Positions 16,270 to 23,911 of a DNA stretch of 32,849 nt are shown piece after piece. The notes under the pieces are model-generated. The model was not told the DNA's origin. It did not search any database and saw nothing but the letters and a program-made list of their open reading frames with translations. Within the stretch, counting starts at the first letter, position 1; each line of letters starts with the position of its first letter. The position numbers were made by a program, and so were the translations under genes. Source of the DNA: Chromatiaceae bacterium (GTDB lineage: Bacteria > Pseudomonadota > Gammaproteobacteria > Chromatiales > Chromatiaceae); assembly GCA_022340195.1 (NCBI GenBank), contig JAJDOL010000054.1, forward strand, positions 1 to 32,849, in the 5' to 3' direction.

Positions 16270-18837
16270 ATGCCCGCAGTATGCTCCGCCGTGCCCCGGG
16301 GCACCCTGGGCACCTTTGCCGGGGTCTTCACCCCGAGCATCCTGACCATCCTGGGCATCATCCTGTTCATGCGCATGGGCTACGTGGTCGGCTCGGCGGG
16401 TTTGAGCCGGGCGCTGGTGATCCTGGCCCTGGCCAACGGCATCTCGGTGTTGACCAGCCTGTCGCTGTCGGCGATGGCCACCAATCTGCGGGTCAAGCGC
16501 GGCGGTGACTACTACCTGATCTCGCGCACCTTGGGCCACGAGTTCGGCGGCGCCATCGGTCTCGTGATGTTCCTGGCCCAGTCCATCTCCATCGGCTTCT
16601 ACTGCATCGGCTTCGCCGAGGTCCTCGCCGGCCTGCTCCCCGCGCCGCTCGACACCCATCCGCACTTCATCGCGGCCGCTGCCGCCGGTCTGTTGTTTGT
16701 CTTCGCCTGGTTGGGGGCCGACTGGGCGACACGCTTTCAATATGTAGTCATGACTATCCTGGCGGCCGCCCTGGCCTCCTTCTTCGCCGGCGCGTTGGGA
16801 CGCTGGGACGGTGCGCTGCTGGCGCAGAACTGGTCGGACCCGGCCCCTTCGCCCGGCCATGCAGTGGGGTTCTGGGTGCTGTTCGCCCTGTTTTTCCCGG
16901 CGGTGACCGGCTTCACCCAGGGTGTGAGCATGTCCGGGGACCTCGAGGACCCGGGCCGCAGCCTGCCCCTGGGTACCCTGCTGGCAGTAGGACTGTCGAT
17001 CCTGGTCTATCTGCTCGCCGCATTGGCGTTTGCCGGCACTCTGCCCCGGGAAGAGCTGGTACGCGACTATGCGGCCATGGATCGGGTGGCGCTGATCCCG
17101 CCGCTGATCCTGGCCGGGGTCTTCGCCGCCACCCTGTCGTCGGCCATGGCCTCCTTCATGGGCGCCCCGCGTATCCTGCAGTCCCTCGCCGAGGACCGCC
17201 TGTTCCACTGGCTGCTGCCGTTTGCCAAGGGGTCCGGCCCCATGCACAACCCCCGCCGGGGCATCCTATTGTCGGGCGCCATCGCTCTGGCCACCATCAG
17301 CCTGGGCCAGCTCGACCTGATCGCCCCGGTGGTGTCCATGTTCTTCCTGATCTCTTACGGGCTGATCAACTACGCCACCTTTTTCGAAGCCCGCGCCGCC
17401 AGCCCGTCCTTCCGACCGCGGTTTCGTTTCTTTCACCGCCACCTCAGTCTGCTGGGCGCCCTGGGCTGCCTGGGTGCCATGCTCGCCATCGACCTGGAGG
17501 CGGGCCTGGTCGCAGTGGCCCTGCTGTTCGCCATCTACGAGTACCTGCGCCGCACCGCCCCCCAGTCCCGCTGGGCCGACGGGCGGCGCTCCTACCACAC
17601 CCAGCGGATACGCACCCATCTGTTGGCAGCCGCGGGGGAGGCCGAGCACCCGAGGGACTGGCGGCCCAACATCCTACTGTTCTCCGACGACCGCGAGCGA
17701 CGTGCCCAGTTGCTGGAGCTCGCATCCTGGTTGGGGGGTGACAGCGGCTTCGCCACCCTGGTCAAGATCATCGAGGGTCGGGGTGCCGCCATGCTCAAGC
17801 GCAAGCAGGAGACCGAGGAGGCGCTGAAGGAGGACATCCGCCGGGCCGAAGTGCAGGCGTTTTCCCTGGCCATGGTGGCGCCCGACGTGAATCTGGGTAT
17901 CCATACGCTGGTGCAGAGCTTCGGCATCGGGCATCTGCGGGCCAATATCATCCTGCTCAACTGGCTGGAGCGCGCCCCGCAGGCTGCCGGCGACCATCGG
18001 GAGTTGGTCTACGGGCGCCAACTGCGCACCGCCTTCCGCCTGGGCTGCAACTTGGTCGTGCTCGATGGCGAGGACCCGGAGTGGGCATCCTTGCGCCAGA
18101 CGGAGCCCGCCACCCGGCGCATCGACGTCTGGTGGCGGGGCGACGCCAGCAGCCGCCTGATGCTCCTGCTCGCGCACCTGATGACCCGAACGGAGGATTG
18201 GGAAGGCGCCCGCATTCGCCTGCTCGGCATCTGGTGTACTTCGGACTCCACCGAAACCGCCGAGGCGCTGCGCAGCACCCTGGACGAGGTGCGAATCGAC
18301 GCCGAGGCGGTGCTGGTGGAGGAGCCAAGCGCCGAGGCGGTGGCCCGGCGCTCGGCCGATGCGTCGCTGGTATTCCTGCCGTTTCGCCTGCGCGGCGACC
18401 GACCCCTGGGCCCCTTCGACGGCCCACTGGAGGGGCTGCTCGCACCGCTGCCCGTGACCGTCCTCGTCCTGGCGGCCGAGGACATGGACCTGGACGCCGA
18501 GCCGGAAGAGGGCACGGCGGCGGAGACGGCCCGGGTCCTGGACGCCCTGAGCGATGCCGAACGGCTTGCCGAGCTGACCGCCCTGGACGTCGGCAAGGCC
18601 GACGCGGCGGCGCGCGAAGGACGCGCCGAGTTGGAGGCCGAGACCGCGCAGGAGGGAGACGCCGACGTGATCGCCAAGCTGAGGGTGCGGTTGCAGGAGC
18701 TCGACGTGCAGGGGGAGAAGGCACGTCGCCGCGCGGCCCGCATGGCCGCCAAGGCCGAGGCGGCCAGGCAGGAAGCGCAGGCCCTGGGACTCCTGACCTT
18801 ACCGGCGGACGGCGAGCCTGGCGACCGCCGGCAATAG
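16270..18837 (+). CDS. Bacterial cation-chloride cotransporter homologue (SLC12 type)
   Basis: An 855-residue inner-membrane APC-superfamily carrier. About 12 membrane helices fill residues 10-420; the next 330 residues match the cytoplasmic C-terminal domain of animal SLC12 proteins (WRPNILLFSDD start), and the end is a charged Ala/Glu/Arg-rich coiled coil. Transport-core strings resemble human NKCC1: GGDYYLISRTLGHEFGGAIGL, FFPAVTGFTQGVSMSGDLEDP and ATLSSAMASFMGAPRILQ. The TLSS serines form the Na+ site in NKCC1 and are lost in K-Cl cotransporters, so a Na+-coupled type is suggested. ATG at 16270 is preferred over 16255 because AAAGGCGAG precedes it. The upstream IS has replaced any native promoter. 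HdeD follows after 33 bases. Confidence 0.85.
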   Translation: MPAVCSAVPRGTLGTFAGVFTPSILTILGIILFMRMGYVVGSAGLSRALVILALANGISVLTSLSLSAMATNLRVKRGGDYYLISRTLGHEFGGAIGLVMFLAQSISIGFYCIGFAEVLAGLLPAPLDTHPHFIAAAAAGLLFVFAWLGADWATRFQYVVMTILAAALASFFAGALGRWDGALLAQNWSDPAPSPGHAVGFWVLFALFFPAVTGFTQGVSMSGDLEDPGRSLPLGTLLAVGLSILVYLLAALAFAGTLPREELVRDYAAMDRVALIPPLILAGVFAATLSSAMASFMGAPRILQSLAEDRLFHWLLPFAKGSGPMHNPRRGILLSGAIALATISLGQLDLIAPVVSMFFLISYGLINYATFFEARAASPSFRPRFRFFHRHLSLLGALGCLGAMLAIDLEAGLVAVALLFAIYEYLRRTAPQSRWADGRRSYHTQRIRTHLLAAAGEAEHPRDWRPNILLFSDDRERRAQLLELASWLGGDSGFATLVKIIEGRGAAMLKRKQETEEALKEDIRRAEVQAFSLAMVAPDVNLGIHTLVQSFGIGHLRANIILLNWLERAPQAAGDHRELVYGRQLRTAFRLGCNLVVLDGEDPEWASLRQTEPATRRIDVWWRGDASSRLMLLLAHLMTRTEDWEGARIRLLGIWCTSDSTETAEALRSTLDEVRIDAEAVLVEEPSAEAVARRSADASLVFLPFRLRGDRPLGPFDGPLEGLLAPLPVTVLVLAAEDMDLDAEPEEGTAAETARVLDALSDAERLAELTALDVGKADAAAREGRAELEAETAQEGDADVIAKLRVRLQELDVQGEKARRRAARMAAKAEAARQEAQALGLLTLPADGEPGDRRQ

Positions 18838-18870
18838 AACAAGTACTTTGCCACAATGAGGATTCGACTT

Positions 18871-19407
18871 ATGACTCAATCACTGCAGGTATTTATGGAT
18901 AACCGGTCGCGCAAGACCGTAATCGTTACCAGCATCATATTGTTATTGGCGGGACTCGTCGGCATCGCATTGCCACAGTTTATGTCGATGGCAGTAGCGG
19001 TATTTGCTGGTTGGCTCATGATCGTCGGTAGCGGCATCGCTTTCTATATCACCTGGCATGGTTTCCGGGATCGCTGGGTGGTCTGGCTCAAGCCGTTTGT
19101 ATTGTTTGCTGTCGGCTTGCTCATTCTCCTGCACCCCATCGCAGGTGCGGCGGCACTCGGGTTGATGTTGGCCGTCTATTTCCTGCTGGATGGCTTTTCC
19201 GGTGTTGGCGCTGCCTGGGAATTGCGGCCTCGGCCTGGTTGGGGGTGGTTGATGTTCAATGGAATAGTATCCCTCGTGCTTGCGGTCGTGCTTATTGCGG
19301 GCTGGCCATTTTCGTCGGCCTGGCTGATCGGGCTCTTCATTGGGATCAGTCTTCTTGTTGACGGACTGTCGTTGTTGATGCTGGGTCTTGCCGCCAAGAC
19401 AAGCTGA
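18871..19407 (+). CDS. hdeD: HdeD family membrane protein (DUF308)
   Basis: A 178-residue integral membrane protein with six helices in three hairpins, the HdeD/DUF308 architecture: repeated segments such as LLLAGLVGIALPQFMSMAVAV, FVLFAVGLLILLHPIAGAAA and SLVLAVVLIAGWPFSSAWLIG each carry a helix, a short P- or W-containing turn and a second helix. HdeD helps acid survival in E. coli, and homologues occur in protein-quality-control islands; the molecular role is unknown. The ATG at 18871 is chosen because TGAGGA lies 8 bases upstream. It is probably co-transcribed with the cotransporter gene. Confidence 0.88.
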   Translation: MTQSLQVFMDNRSRKTVIVTSIILLLAGLVGIALPQFMSMAVAVFAGWLMIVGSGIAFYITWHGFRDRWVVWLKPFVLFAVGLLILLHPIAGAAALGLMLAVYFLLDGFSGVGAAWELRPRPGWGWLMFNGIVSLVLAVVLIAGWPFSSAWLIGLFIGISLLVDGLSLLMLGLAAKTS

Positions 19408-19409
19408 GC

Positions 19410-19655
19410 TCAACGCCCGTGGACCCCATCCAGCCACTTGCGGAAGCCCGCCGCCCAGCCGTCGAAGGCCTGCCTGGCGTAGGCCCAGGTCGAAAAAGAG
19501 TCCACGTAGTCGTCGACTCCTGTAGTCACGGCGTTGGGCACGCCTTGGCTGGTGTCGATGACATACTTGCGCCCGACCTCGTTCTCCGCATACTCGGCGA
19601 CCACCTGATTGGTCCGGGCATCGATCAGGGTCCCGGCGATCCCGGTCCTGCCGAG
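19410..19655 (-). pseudogene. DUF3313 family lipoprotein, C-terminal remnant
   Basis: The minus-strand frame reads GIAGTLIDARTNQVVAEYAE, KYVIDTSQGVP and VDSFSTWAYARQAFDGWAAGFRKWLD to a TGA at 19410. This is the C-terminal third of DUF3313 proteins, which are predicted outer-membrane lipoproteins of unknown role. Upstream of about 19655 the homology stops abruptly and the sequence belongs to another fragment on the other strand, so the N-terminal signal and first two thirds are gone. Its stop lies 2 bases from the hdeD stop (convergent). Confidence 0.6.
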
Positions 19656-19662
19656 AGTTGAA

Positions 19663-19875
19663 ATGGCGGATGCGGTGAGCGCGAACGCCGAAGAGCTTAT
19701 TGCGAAGGCCAAGGGCTACATCGAGAGCAAAGACACCGAGCTCGCCGCGGAGGCGATGGAGCGGCTTCGTGAGCTGAGAAACACCCTTCCTCAATCCATG
19801 CAGGAGAAGATCGATCAGCTCGAAGGGATGCTCACCGCTGCCAAGAGCGGTGCGGAGCAATCGCCGAGCCGGTAG
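19663..19875 (+). CDS. Short helical protein or gene fragment
   Basis: A 70-residue all-helical reading frame: ANAEELIAKAKGYIESKD, then ELAAEAMERLRELRNTLPQS and MQEKIDQLEGML. It has the heptad-like look of a two-helix bundle and good coding character, but there is no strong ribosome site before the ATG at 19663, and it begins within a few bases of where the DUF3313 homology on the other strand stops. It may be the 3' end of a longer gene cut at the same junction. No family recognised. Confidence 0.5.
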   Translation: MADAVSANAEELIAKAKGYIESKDTELAAEAMERLRELRNTLPQSMQEKIDQLEGMLTAAKSGAEQSPSR

Positions 19876-19956
19876 CATTTTCGGGGCCGGCGCACGCGCT
19901 GGTCCCTTTCGGTACTATGCTTGCGCGACATTTCTGGACGTGCCTGGAGTGCGGGC

Positions 19957-20681
19957 ATGCGTTTAACCCTAAAGATCTTGGGTTTCGCCCTTGCGGCGGG
20001 GCTCCTTCTGTACGGGCTGACCCGGGTGGCGATGCACCCCGGCCCCGAGCCCAAGGATCCAGCCCCGGACGGTCTTCCGCTGGTGGAGCTGCCCGTGACG
20101 GGGACGGACAACGATCTCCTGGCCGTCATCCTCTCGGGCGATGGTGGTTGGGCGGATCTGGACCGCGATTTCGGCCGTGCCTTCCAGCAACGCGGTGTGG
20201 CTACGGTCGGCTTCGACTGTCTCAAGTATTTCTGGAAGCCGAGACAACCGGCAGAGGTCGCGGCGGACCTGCAGAGCGCCCTCCACCACTATCTGGGCGC
20301 CTGGTCCAAGCGGCGTCTGCTCCTGGTGGGCTTCTCGTTCGGGGCCGGCTGGCTGCCCTTCGTGGTCAACCGCCTGCCGGGGGACCTGCGTGAGCGTGTC
20401 AGCCTGGTCGTGCTCCTGGTCCCGGCGGATGACGCCAATCTGGAGATCAAGGTGGGCGACTGGCTGGGCGACTCGGTGCGGCCGGGTGCGCTCGAGGTGC
20501 TGCCCGAGGCGGAACGCCTCCGCCCCCGGTGCTGTGCGTGTATGGGTTGGACGAGGCCGACAAGTCGATCTGCCCCCGGCTCGAGGCCCCCAACATCCGA
20601 GTCGTGGGAAGGCCGGGCGGTCATCACTTCAACCACGATTATGCGCCAATCGAGGACGCCATACTGAAGGCAGTGAATTAG
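19957..20681 (+). pseudogene. AcvB/VirJ-type alpha/beta-hydrolase with a frameshift near the 3' end
   Basis: It starts with a membrane anchor (LKILGFALAAGLLLYG). The VirJ-domain features follow: LAVILSGDGGWADLDRDF, then GVATVGFDCLKYFW, and the nucleophile elbow GFSFGAG with Ser127. After LPEAERL (about 20519-20530, in a C-rich run) the frame turns to Arg-rich nonsense ending at 20667, while the neighbouring frame continues the family: PVLCVYGLDEADKSICPRLE, VVGRPGGHHFNHDY and IEDAILKAVN with a TAG at 20681. One base is missing. As written, the product loses the conserved His region and would be inactive. The family acts in the periplasm or at the inner membrane; in Agrobacterium AcvB/VirJ is linked to virulence and lysyl-phosphatidylglycerol hydrolysis. 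Confidence 0.8.
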
Positions 20682-20737
20682 ACTGCAGCCCGGGTGGCGG
20701 AGTATGGCCACCGCGGCGCGGGGATTTCCGGACCGGT

Positions 20738-20766
20738 CTTCCCCGTGCCATGATTTCCCGGGGAAG
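20738..20766 (+). promoter_or_regulatory. Stem-loop upstream of ftsH
   Basis: CTTCCCCG (20738-20745) and CGGGGAAG (20759-20766) form a perfect 8-base stem with a 13-base loop, in the 144 bases between the VirJ-type remnant and ftsH. It lies 59 bases before the ftsH start. It may terminate upstream transcripts or be an operator for the ftsH operon. I could not recognise a convincing sigma-32 promoter here. Confidence 0.4.
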
Positions 20767-20825
20767 GGCGAAACATTACTTCGTCCGCCCGCATGATCGA
20801 GCAGATCCAAGGCAGCGGAGGACAA

Positions 20826-22673
20826 ATGGACAAGAAGACCCAGATCAACGTTTGGTACCTGATCCTGACCGGCACCGCCATCCTGCTCTTTCAGAACTGG
20901 TGGATCACCAGCCGTGAGGTGGAGGTGATGCCCTACAGCGAATTCGAGACCTTGCTCGAGCAGGGTGGGATCGCGGAGGTGTCCATCCACCAGGATCGGC
21001 TGGAAGGAAAGCTGAAGACCCCCCTCAAGGACGGACGGCAGTATTTCGTCACCACCCGGGTGGACCCGCAGCTGGCCGATCGTCTCGCCGCCCACAAGGT
21101 CACCTTCAGCGGGGTGGTGGAAAGCACCTTTCTGCGCGATCTCCTGTCCTGGGTTCTTCCGGTGCTGTTTTTCTTCGGCCTGTGGATGTTTTTCATCCGC
21201 CGCATGGCCGAAAAACAGGGCTTCGGCGGGCTCATGACGGTGGGCAAGAGCAAGGCCAAGATCTACGTCGAGAAAGATACCCGGGCGAGCTTCGACGACG
21301 TGGCGGGCGTGGAAGAGGCCAAGGACGAGCTGCGCGAGATCGTGGCCTTTCTCAAGCAGCCGAAGGAATATGGCCGCCTCGGCGCGCGCGTGCCCAAGGG
21401 CGTGCTGCTCGTGGGGCCGCCGGGAACCGGCAAGACCCTGCTGGCCCGCGCCGTGGCGGGCGAGGCCGGCGTCCCCTTCTTCTCCATCAGCGGCTCGGAA
21501 TTCGTCGAAATGTTCGTGGGCGTCGGGGCCGCTCGGGTGCGCGATCTGTTCGCGCAGGCCGCCAAGGCCGCGCCCTGCATCATCTTCATCGACGAGCTGG
21601 ACGCCCTGGGCCGGGCCCGGGGTTTCGGCACCATGGGAGGTCACGACGAGAAGGAGCAGACCCTCAACCAGCTGCTCTCCGAGCTGGACGGCTTCGATCC
21701 GCAACAGGGCATCGTCCTGCTGGCGGCCACCAACCGCCCGGAGATCCTGGATCCGGCCCTGCTGCGCGCCGGACGCTTCGACCGCCAGGTGCTGGTCGAC
21801 CGCCCGGACAAGGTTGGGCGGCTGGCCATTCTGCAGATCCACCTCAAGCAGATCCGGTTGGGTACCGACGTTCGGCCAGAGCAGGTGGCCGAGCTGACCC
21901 CGGGGTTCTCCGGTGCGGACCTGGCCACCCTGGTCAACGAGGCGGCCCTACTGGCTACACGGCGCGGTGCCGATGCGGTCGCCATGGACGACTTCAACCA
22001 GGCCGTCGAGCGCATCGTCGCCGGCCTCGAGAAGAAAAACCGTTTGCTCAATCCCGACGAGCGCCGGGTGGTGGCCTACCACGAGATGGGTCATGCCCTG
22101 GTCGCCAAGGCGCTGCCGGGCATGGACCCGGTGCACAAGATCTCCATCATCCCCCGCGGTATCGGCGCCCTGGGCTACACCATCCAGCGGCCCACCGAGG
22201 AGCGCTACCTGATGACCAAGGCGGAGCTGGAGCACAAGATGTCCGTGCTCTATGGCGGGCGCGCCGCGGAGATGGTCGTTTTCGGCGAGGTCTCCACCGG
22301 CGCCGCGGACGACCTGCAAAAGATCACCGACATCGCCCGCAGCATGGTGCTGCGCTTCGGTATGGCCGACAAGCTCGGACAGATCGCCTTCGAGCAGACG
22401 CGGCGCTCCTTTCTCGGTGAAGGGATTCCCGACATGGGACCCAAGGACTACAGCGAGGAGACCGCGCGGGAGATCGACTGTGCCGTGCGCGAGCTGACCA
22501 ACCGGGCAAGGGATCGGGCGGTGTCCATTCTCGAGGCGAATCGATCGGCCCTGGACGCGGGCGCGCAAAGGCTGCTGGAGTCGGAGACCCTGCTGGCCGC
22601 GGACATCCCGGAGGTGGTAGCGCTGATCGGCGACGGCGCCCGCCCGGAAGTAGCCGATGCTGCGCATTCGTGA
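20826..22673 (+). CDS. ftsH: ATP-dependent zinc metalloprotease FtsH (accessory copy likely)
   Basis: A 615-residue inner-membrane AAA+ protease. Order: TM1 (about 8-25), periplasmic domain, TM2 (about 103-120), AAA+ module with Walker A GPPGTGKT (about 197-204), Walker [12 protein letters not shown], pore motif [11 protein letters not shown] and second region of homology [21 protein letters not shown]. The metalloprotease domain has HEMGH at 419-423 and the third zinc ligand in [11 protein letters not shown]. The ATG at 20826 follows GGAGGA. It is followed by RND efflux genes rather than the rlmE-ftsH-folP context of the housekeeping gene, so I infer an additional copy. Its stop region overlaps an in-frame GTG of the next gene. 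It degrades unfolded or unassembled membrane proteins. Confidence 0.93.
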   Translation: MDKKTQINVWYLILTGTAILLFQNWWITSREVEVMPYSEFETLLEQGGIAEVSIHQDRLEGKLKTPLKDGRQYFVTTRVDPQLADRLAAHKVTFSGVVESTFLRDLLSWVLPVLFFFGLWMFFIRRMAEKQGFGGLMTVGKSKAKIYVEKDTRASFDDVAGVEEAKDELREIVAFLKQPKEYGRLGARVPKGVLLVGPPGTGKTLLARAVAGEAGVPFFSISGSEFVEMFVGVGAARVRDLFAQAAKAAPCIIFIDELDALGRARGFGTMGGHDEKEQTLNQLLSELDGFDPQQGIVLLAATNRPEILDPALLRAGRFDRQVLVDRPDKVGRLAILQIHLKQIRLGTDVRPEQVAELTPGFSGADLATLVNEAALLATRRGADAVAMDDFNQAVERIVAGLEKKNRLLNPDERRVVAYHEMGHALVAKALPGMDPVHKISIIPRGIGALGYTIQRPTEERYLMTKAELEHKMSVLYGGRAAEMVVFGEVSTGAADDLQKITDIARSMVLRFGMADKLGQIAFEQTRRSFLGEGIPDMGPKDYSEETAREIDCAVRELTNRARDRAVSILEANRSALDAGAQRLLESETLLAADIPEVVALIGDGARPEVADAAHS

Positions 22674-22714
22674 CGAACAGACTGGCTGAACGAACCTCGT
22701 TCAGGATGCAACTC

Positions 22715-23905
22715 ATGTTCCTGCGTACTCTGATCGTACTGTTGTCTCTCGCCGTGCTGATCGGCGGACTCGCCTATCTGAAGTACACACAGATCCAAGC
22801 CGAGATGGCCATGTCCTCGCAGCCGATGCCACCCTCGACGGTATCGGCTGCGACGGTGACCGCCAAGCCGTGGCTGCCGCGGATCAACGCCGTCGGCAAC
22901 GTGCAGGCGGTGCAGGGCGTCATGGTCAACAATCAGGTGGCCGGCCAGGTGGAGCGCATCCTGTTCGATTCCGGCGATCAGGTACGCGCAGGCCAGGCAC
23001 TGGTGCAGCTGGACACCGAGGTGGACGAGGCAAACCTGGTCGGGCTGGAGGCAAGCCGGACCCTGGCCCGAACCCAGCTCAACCGCAACCGCAAGCTGCT
23101 CGCGGACCGCGCCGTTTCCCGGGGCGACTTCGACGAGATCAGCGCAAAGCTGGAGCAGGCCACGGCCGCGGTGCAGTCGAGCAAGGCGCTCATCGAGAAA
23201 AAGACCATCCGCGCACCCTTCGGCGGCCAGCTCGGCATCCGCCAGGTGAACCTTGGCCAGTATTTGGCGGCGGGCTCCGAGATCGTCGCGCTGGAGGCAC
23301 TGGACCCGGTATACGTGGACTATGCGCTGCCGGAGCGGAACCTGGCGGAGTTGCATGCGGGCCAGCCGGTGGAGGTGACCGTGGCCGCCTATCCCGGGCG
23401 GGTATTCCCGGGCGCGATCCAGGCCGTGAGTCCGGCCGTCAATCGCCAAACCCGTAATATTCAGATCCGCGCCCTGCTGCGGAACCCGGAGCGGCTGTTG
23501 CGCCCGGGCATGTTCGCCAAGATCGCGACGCTTCTCCCGGAGAAGGGGCAAGTGTTGACGCTGCCGCGGCAGGCGATCACGTTCAATACCTATGGCGATT
23601 CGGTGTTTCTGATTCTCGACGGCGAAGGCGATCAGACCGGCAAGCTCATCGTACAGCGACGCCAGATCACCACTGGCGCCGTGCGCGATCAAGAGGTTGA
23701 AGTGCGCGGCGGCCTCGCCGCCGGCGACCGCGTGGTCTCGGCCGGGCAGGTCAAGCTGCGCAACGACGCGGAGGTGAGCATTGTGCCGGACGACGGCAGC
23801 GCGGCGGAGGTCGGCCCGGCCGATACCGGCGGCGCCGCCCCCGGCACGACGCCTGATCGGACGGGACAGGCCGGTCCGGCAACCCCCGCCGAGCAGGCGG
23901 AGTAA
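22715..23905 (+). CDS. RND efflux periplasmic adaptor (membrane fusion protein)
   Basis: A protein of about 396 residues linking an RND pump to an outer-membrane channel. An N-terminal membrane anchor (LRTLIVLLSLAVLIGGLAYL) is followed by a lipoyl-like half motif (VQAVQGVMVNNQVAGQVERILFDSGDQVRAGQ), a helical hairpin (about 100-160), the second lipoyl half (IRAPFGGQLGIRQVNLGQYL), beta-barrel and membrane-proximal domains, and a low-complexity Gly/Ala/Pro tail. Start choice: ATG 22715 has AGGA 8 bases upstream; ATG 22706 and GTG 22670 (the latter overlapping the ftsH stop) are alternatives in the same frame. The RND pump gene begins 6 bases after the stop. Confidence 0.9.
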   Translation: MFLRTLIVLLSLAVLIGGLAYLKYTQIQAEMAMSSQPMPPSTVSAATVTAKPWLPRINAVGNVQAVQGVMVNNQVAGQVERILFDSGDQVRAGQALVQLDTEVDEANLVGLEASRTLARTQLNRNRKLLADRAVSRGDFDEISAKLEQATAAVQSSKALIEKKTIRAPFGGQLGIRQVNLGQYLAAGSEIVALEALDPVYVDYALPERNLAELHAGQPVEVTVAAYPGRVFPGAIQAVSPAVNRQTRNIQIRALLRNPERLLRPGMFAKIATLLPEKGQVLTLPRQAITFNTYGDSVFLILDGEGDQTGKLIVQRRQITTGAVRDQEVEVRGGLAAGDRVVSAGQVKLRNDAEVSIVPDDGSAAEVGPADTGGAAPGTTPDRTGQAGPATPAEQAE

Positions 23906-23911
23906 CGACGA

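Noticed and set aside
16246..17247. A 333-codon minus-strand frame opposite the cotransporter
   Set aside because: Shadow of membrane-helix codons; composition is implausible for a protein.
20289..21842. A 517-codon minus-strand frame opposite the VirJ-type gene and ftsH
   Set aside because: Same shadow character; the plus strand carries the full FtsH motifs.
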